Shown in pieces: positions 61,368 to 64,000 of a DNA stretch of 64,000 bases. Source of the DNA: Pseudomonas matsuisoli. Its GTDB lineage: Bacteria > Pseudomonadota > Gammaproteobacteria > Pseudomonadales > Pseudomonadaceae. Positions within the stretch are counted from its first letter, which is position 1. Each line of letters begins with the position of its first letter. The DNA is taken from positions 21,583 to 85,582 of the forward strand of contig NZ_BMPO01000006.1 in NCBI RefSeq assembly GCF_014647635.1, written 5' to 3'. The translations under genes were made by a program, and so were the position numbers. The notes under the pieces are model-generated. The model searched no databases and was not told the origin of the DNA. It saw only the letters and a list, made by a program, of their open reading frames with translations.

Positions 61368-62729
61368 CTACTCGAACAGCGCATCCAGTGCTTGCTCCAA
61401 ACGCGTTACCGCGATGATCTGCAAACCAGGTGGCGCATCCTTGGGCGCATTGCCTTTTGGCACGATCGCGCGCTTAAAGCCATGCTTGGCGGCCTCTTTC
61501 AGACGCTCCTGGCCGCTGGGCACTGGCCTGATTTCGCCGGAAAGCCCGATCTCACCGAAGACTAATAGATCATGTTCCAGTGGTTTGTTACGCAAGCTGG
61601 AAATGACGGCCGCCATTAGCGCAAGGTCGGAGGCGGTTTCCAATACCTTCACGCCGCCCACCACATTGAGGAACACATCCTGGTCGTAGGTGGCGATGCC
61701 GCCGTGGCGATGCAGAACAGCCAGTAGCATCGCTAGACGGTTTTGGTCCAGGCCCAAGGTCACCCGCCGGGGATTGGCCAAATGGCTCGTATCTACCAGT
61801 GCCTGAACCTCGACCAACATTGGCCGCGAACCTTCCCAGGTGGCCATCACCACGCTTCCGGGAACGGCCTCTTGCGCCCGCGTCAGAAAGATCGCCGACG
61901 GGTTGGACACTTCTTTCAAACCCTTGTCGGTCATCCCGAACACGCCCAGCTCGTTGACAGCACCGAAGCGGTTCTTGACGGCGCGCAGGAGGCGCAAGCG
62001 CCCGTCCGATTCCCCTTCGAAATACAACACCGTATCCACCATGTGCTCGAGCACCCGTGGCCCGGCCAACGAGCCCTCCTTGGTCACATGGCCGACCAGG
62101 AATATCGCGGTGCCGCTCTGCTTGGCGAAACGTACCAGCAATGCCGCGCTCTCACGCACCTGCGCGACACCGCCCGGTGCAGATTGCAACTGCTCGGTAA
62201 AAATCGTCTGGATCGAGTCGACCACCATGACCTTCGGGCGCTCACGCCGGGCGGTGTCGATGATGGATTCAATGCCTGTCTCCGTCATGACCTTGAGCTT
62301 GTCCAACGGGAGATCCAGGCGCCGCGCGCGCATTGCAACCTGCTGTTGCGACTCCTCGCCAGTGACGTACAGCGCCGGAAATCGCTCCGCCACGTTGCAC
62401 AACGTCTGCAGCAGGATCGTGGATTTACCGATACCAGGATCGCCGCCAATCAAAACGACCGAACCGTCGACCAATCCACCACCGAGCACACGATCGAGTT
62501 CCTTGGAGGCGGTGGAAAAGCGCGGCACCTCCTCGACGCTTACTTCGGCGAGCGTCTTGAGTTGCGCTTGCTGACCAGACCAACCCCCGCGTCCCGAGGG
62601 CGTGGCCGTGCCTTCGAGCACCGTTTCCACCAACGTATTCCACGCGCCGCACTCGGCACACTGCCCCGCCCATTTCGGGAAGGTTGCACCGCACTCGGTG
62701 CAGCCGTACATGCGCTTGGCCTTGGCCAT
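61368..62729 (-). CDS. radA: DNA repair protein RadA
   Basis: RecA-related helicase that supports branch migration in recombination. The protein has 453 aa. N-terminal zinc finger CTECGATFPKWAGQCAECGAW (four Cys, about 10-30). The ATPase domain has Walker A GGDPGIGKST near 100 and the RadA-specific motif VKNRFGAVNE (about 255). A Lon-like domain ends the protein. It converges with the PilZ gene, 12 bases apart. Confidence 0.97.
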   Translation of the reverse strand: MAKAKRMYGCTECGATFPKWAGQCAECGAWNTLVETVLEGTATPSGRGGWSGQQAQLKTLAEVSVEEVPRFSTASKELDRVLGGGLVDGSVVLIGGDPGIGKSTILLQTLCNVAERFPALYVTGEESQQQVAMRARRLDLPLDKLKVMTETGIESIIDTARRERPKVMVVDSIQTIFTEQLQSAPGGVAQVRESAALLVRFAKQSGTAIFLVGHVTKEGSLAGPRVLEHMVDTVLYFEGESDGRLRLLRAVKNRFGAVNELGVFGMTDKGLKEVSNPSAIFLTRAQEAVPGSVVMATWEGSRPMLVEVQALVDTSHLANPRRVTLGLDQNRLAMLLAVLHRHGGIATYDQDVFLNVVGGVKVLETASDLALMAAVISSLRNKPLEHDLLVFGEIGLSGEIRPVPSGQERLKEAAKHGFKRAIVPKGNAPKDAPPGLQIIAVTRLEQALDALFE

Positions 62730-63016
62730 GACGTGATCCTGTGTGCTCGAACGAAGGCCGAACGATACCGAACAACTGGATAAAATTACAGCTCTAACGA
62801 GGCCAAATTCAGCAGGCAGTAGAGCGCCACTCCTAGACGTAATGGAACGTTTTGGCGCCTACCGTTAGCTGTCGGACGAGCTGCTATCGAGTAAGACGTA
62901 CAGACCACTCAACAGGACTGTCCAACAGTACAATGCGCCCATTGACTACCTTAGGGCATTCAACGTCGATCCGGGTCGACGTAGCGCTAAGCCAGCTTGT
63001 CGTCCCCGAGGCTCTG

Positions 63017-63784
63017 ATGAATACACCGTTGCATGCCCTTCCCTCCTGCGCCCACTGCCGCGACGGCGCACCGCTCGATTTCGCTATCAGCATGGCATTT
63101 CAGCCGATCATCGATATCCAAAGCGGCTCGGTCTTTGCGCATGAGGCGTTGGTCCGAGGCACTGCGGGCGAAGGCGCGGGAACGGTACTTGCGCGGGTCG
63201 ACGAGGCCAATCGCTATGCGTTCGACCAGGCCTGCCGAATGACGGCGCTAACCAAAGCCTCCCCCTTGAACCTGCCTGGCATGCTATCCATCAACTTCAT
63301 GCCCAACGCTGTGTACAAGGCAGAGACCTGCATACGGGCGACCTTCGAAACGGCACGCAAACTTAACTTCCCCCTCGACCGGGTGATCTTCGAGGTCACC
63401 GAACAAGAAGACATTCTCGACCTGCCACACCTTGTCGATATCCTGCGTGCCTACCGCAAGATGGGATTTCTCACCGCGATCGACGACTTCGGCGCAGGTT
63501 ACGCGCACCTCAATTTGCTTGCCGACTTCCAACCCAACCTCATCAAGCTCGACATGCACCTGATCCGAGGAATCGACGCTGACCGCGTGCGGCAGGTCAT
63601 TGTTGAATCCACCCTACAGGCTTGCCGTCGGCTAAACATCCGCGTCATTGCCGAAGGCGTGGAGACAGCGGATGAATACGTGACCCTCCGCGAAATGGGC
63701 GTGCGTCTGTTCCAAGGCTATCTATTCGCGAAACCCGCGTTCGAAGCACTGCCGGCGATTTCCTGGCCAAACGACTTGAACTGA
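63017..63784 (+). CDS. Stand-alone EAL-domain cyclic-di-GMP phosphodiesterase
   Basis: A 255-aa protein that is almost only an EAL domain, with no membrane or sensor part visible. ATG at 63017 is preceded by CGAGG; the frame is open further upstream to 62852. Catalytic residues appear complete: HEALVRG, SINFMPN, IFEVTEQE, AIDDFGAGYAHL, LIKLD, IAEGVET and LFQGYLFAKP. It should therefore hydrolyse cyclic-di-GMP. The N-terminal CAHCRDG could be a small metal or redox site, but that is speculative. It follows divergently after radA. From 63785 to the window end I see no supported gene. Confidence 0.88.
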   Translation: MNTPLHALPSCAHCRDGAPLDFAISMAFQPIIDIQSGSVFAHEALVRGTAGEGAGTVLARVDEANRYAFDQACRMTALTKASPLNLPGMLSINFMPNAVYKAETCIRATFETARKLNFPLDRVIFEVTEQEDILDLPHLVDILRAYRKMGFLTAIDDFGAGYAHLNLLADFQPNLIKLDMHLIRGIDADRVRQVIVESTLQACRRLNIRVIAEGVETADEYVTLREMGVRLFQGYLFAKPAFEALPAISWPNDLN

Positions 63785-64000
63785 TCGCGCGTCGCCCGAG
63801 TCTGCCATTAGGGACGGCGCCATCGGCGTCGCTTTGCGCCAGGCGGTCGCGGTTTAGTCGTGTTTCGCAGGACGAACTACACTGAACTGCAGTGCCCGCG
63901 CGGCTGGCAGTGATGCTGTCGGCGCTGACGAATGCCGTCATCGACGCTTGTTTCTCCTTTCGAGGCGTGGACGATTTCACCCTCAGATCAAGCGACATCT

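Noticed and set aside
63645..63998. 117-codon minus-strand frame at the window end
   Set aside because: It overlaps the EAL gene by 140 bases in antisense, has Ser/Arg-rich composition, and shows no motif or ribosome binding site.

Overview
The window is a typical Gammaproteobacterial chromosome segment, most probably from Pseudomonas sensu lato (a Stutzerimonas- or Halopseudomonas-like member, judged by protein similarity from memory). The evidence is moderately high GC, the cbrA-cbrB-crcZ-pcnB locus, TTG/GTG starts at carA, pnp, rimP and truB, Pseudomonas-type REP palindromes, and gene order close to the P. aeruginosa PA4724-PA4763 block. No integrase, transposase, CRISPR array, toxin-antitoxin pair or defence island was seen.

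Layout. Positions 1-4840 hold the carbon/nitrogen regulatory hub: truncated sensor kinase cbrA, sigma-54 activator cbrB, and the catabolite-control sRNA crcZ with a sigma-54 promoter, a CbrB-type palindrome and several Hfq/Crc A-rich motifs. Positions 5098-13125 hold pcnB-folK, panB-panC (panD is not at its usual place), pgi, a REP cluster, and acs with a Crc/Hfq-type motif next to its ribosome binding site. Positions 13190-17483 hold a DUF2236 protein, a large DUF748/AsmA-like protein with an OmpA-like end, and a periplasmic BON protein. Positions 17727-32942 are the minus-strand information-processing cluster rlmE-ftsH-folP-glmM-tpiA-secG-tRNA-Leu-tRNA-fMet-rimP-nusA-infB-rbfA-truB-rpsO-pnp.

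Positions 33040-43491 hold yhbY (plus strand), then on the minus strand grpE-dnaK-dnaJ-dapB-carA-carB-greA-DUF4149. A sigma-32 promoter lies before grpE. A candidate attenuator lies before carA. recN diverges from grpE behind a clear LexA box.

After recN the conserved order breaks and there is a perfect 21-bp hairpin. Accessory genes follow: an aldo/keto reductase, PhnA/YjdM, an acyltransferase, a small membrane protein, and a LysR regulator with a Tsx/DUF5020-like outer-membrane channel. The last part resembles the P. aeruginosa PA4595-PA4609 region: ettA, a MorA-type PAS-GGDEF-EAL protein, an MHS-family transporter, glyA, a MapZ-type PilZ protein, radA and a stand-alone EAL protein. That makes a compact cyclic-di-GMP group of synthesis/degradation, receptor and degradation.

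I found no clearly novel multi-gene system. The most interesting signals are regulatory: crcZ and its likely target acs within 7 kb, the carAB leader, a possible leader peptide before pnp, back-to-back heat-shock and SOS promoters between grpE and recN, the missing panD, and long unexplained palindromes. All homology statements rest on recognition of sequence motifs and memory of synteny; no search was run.
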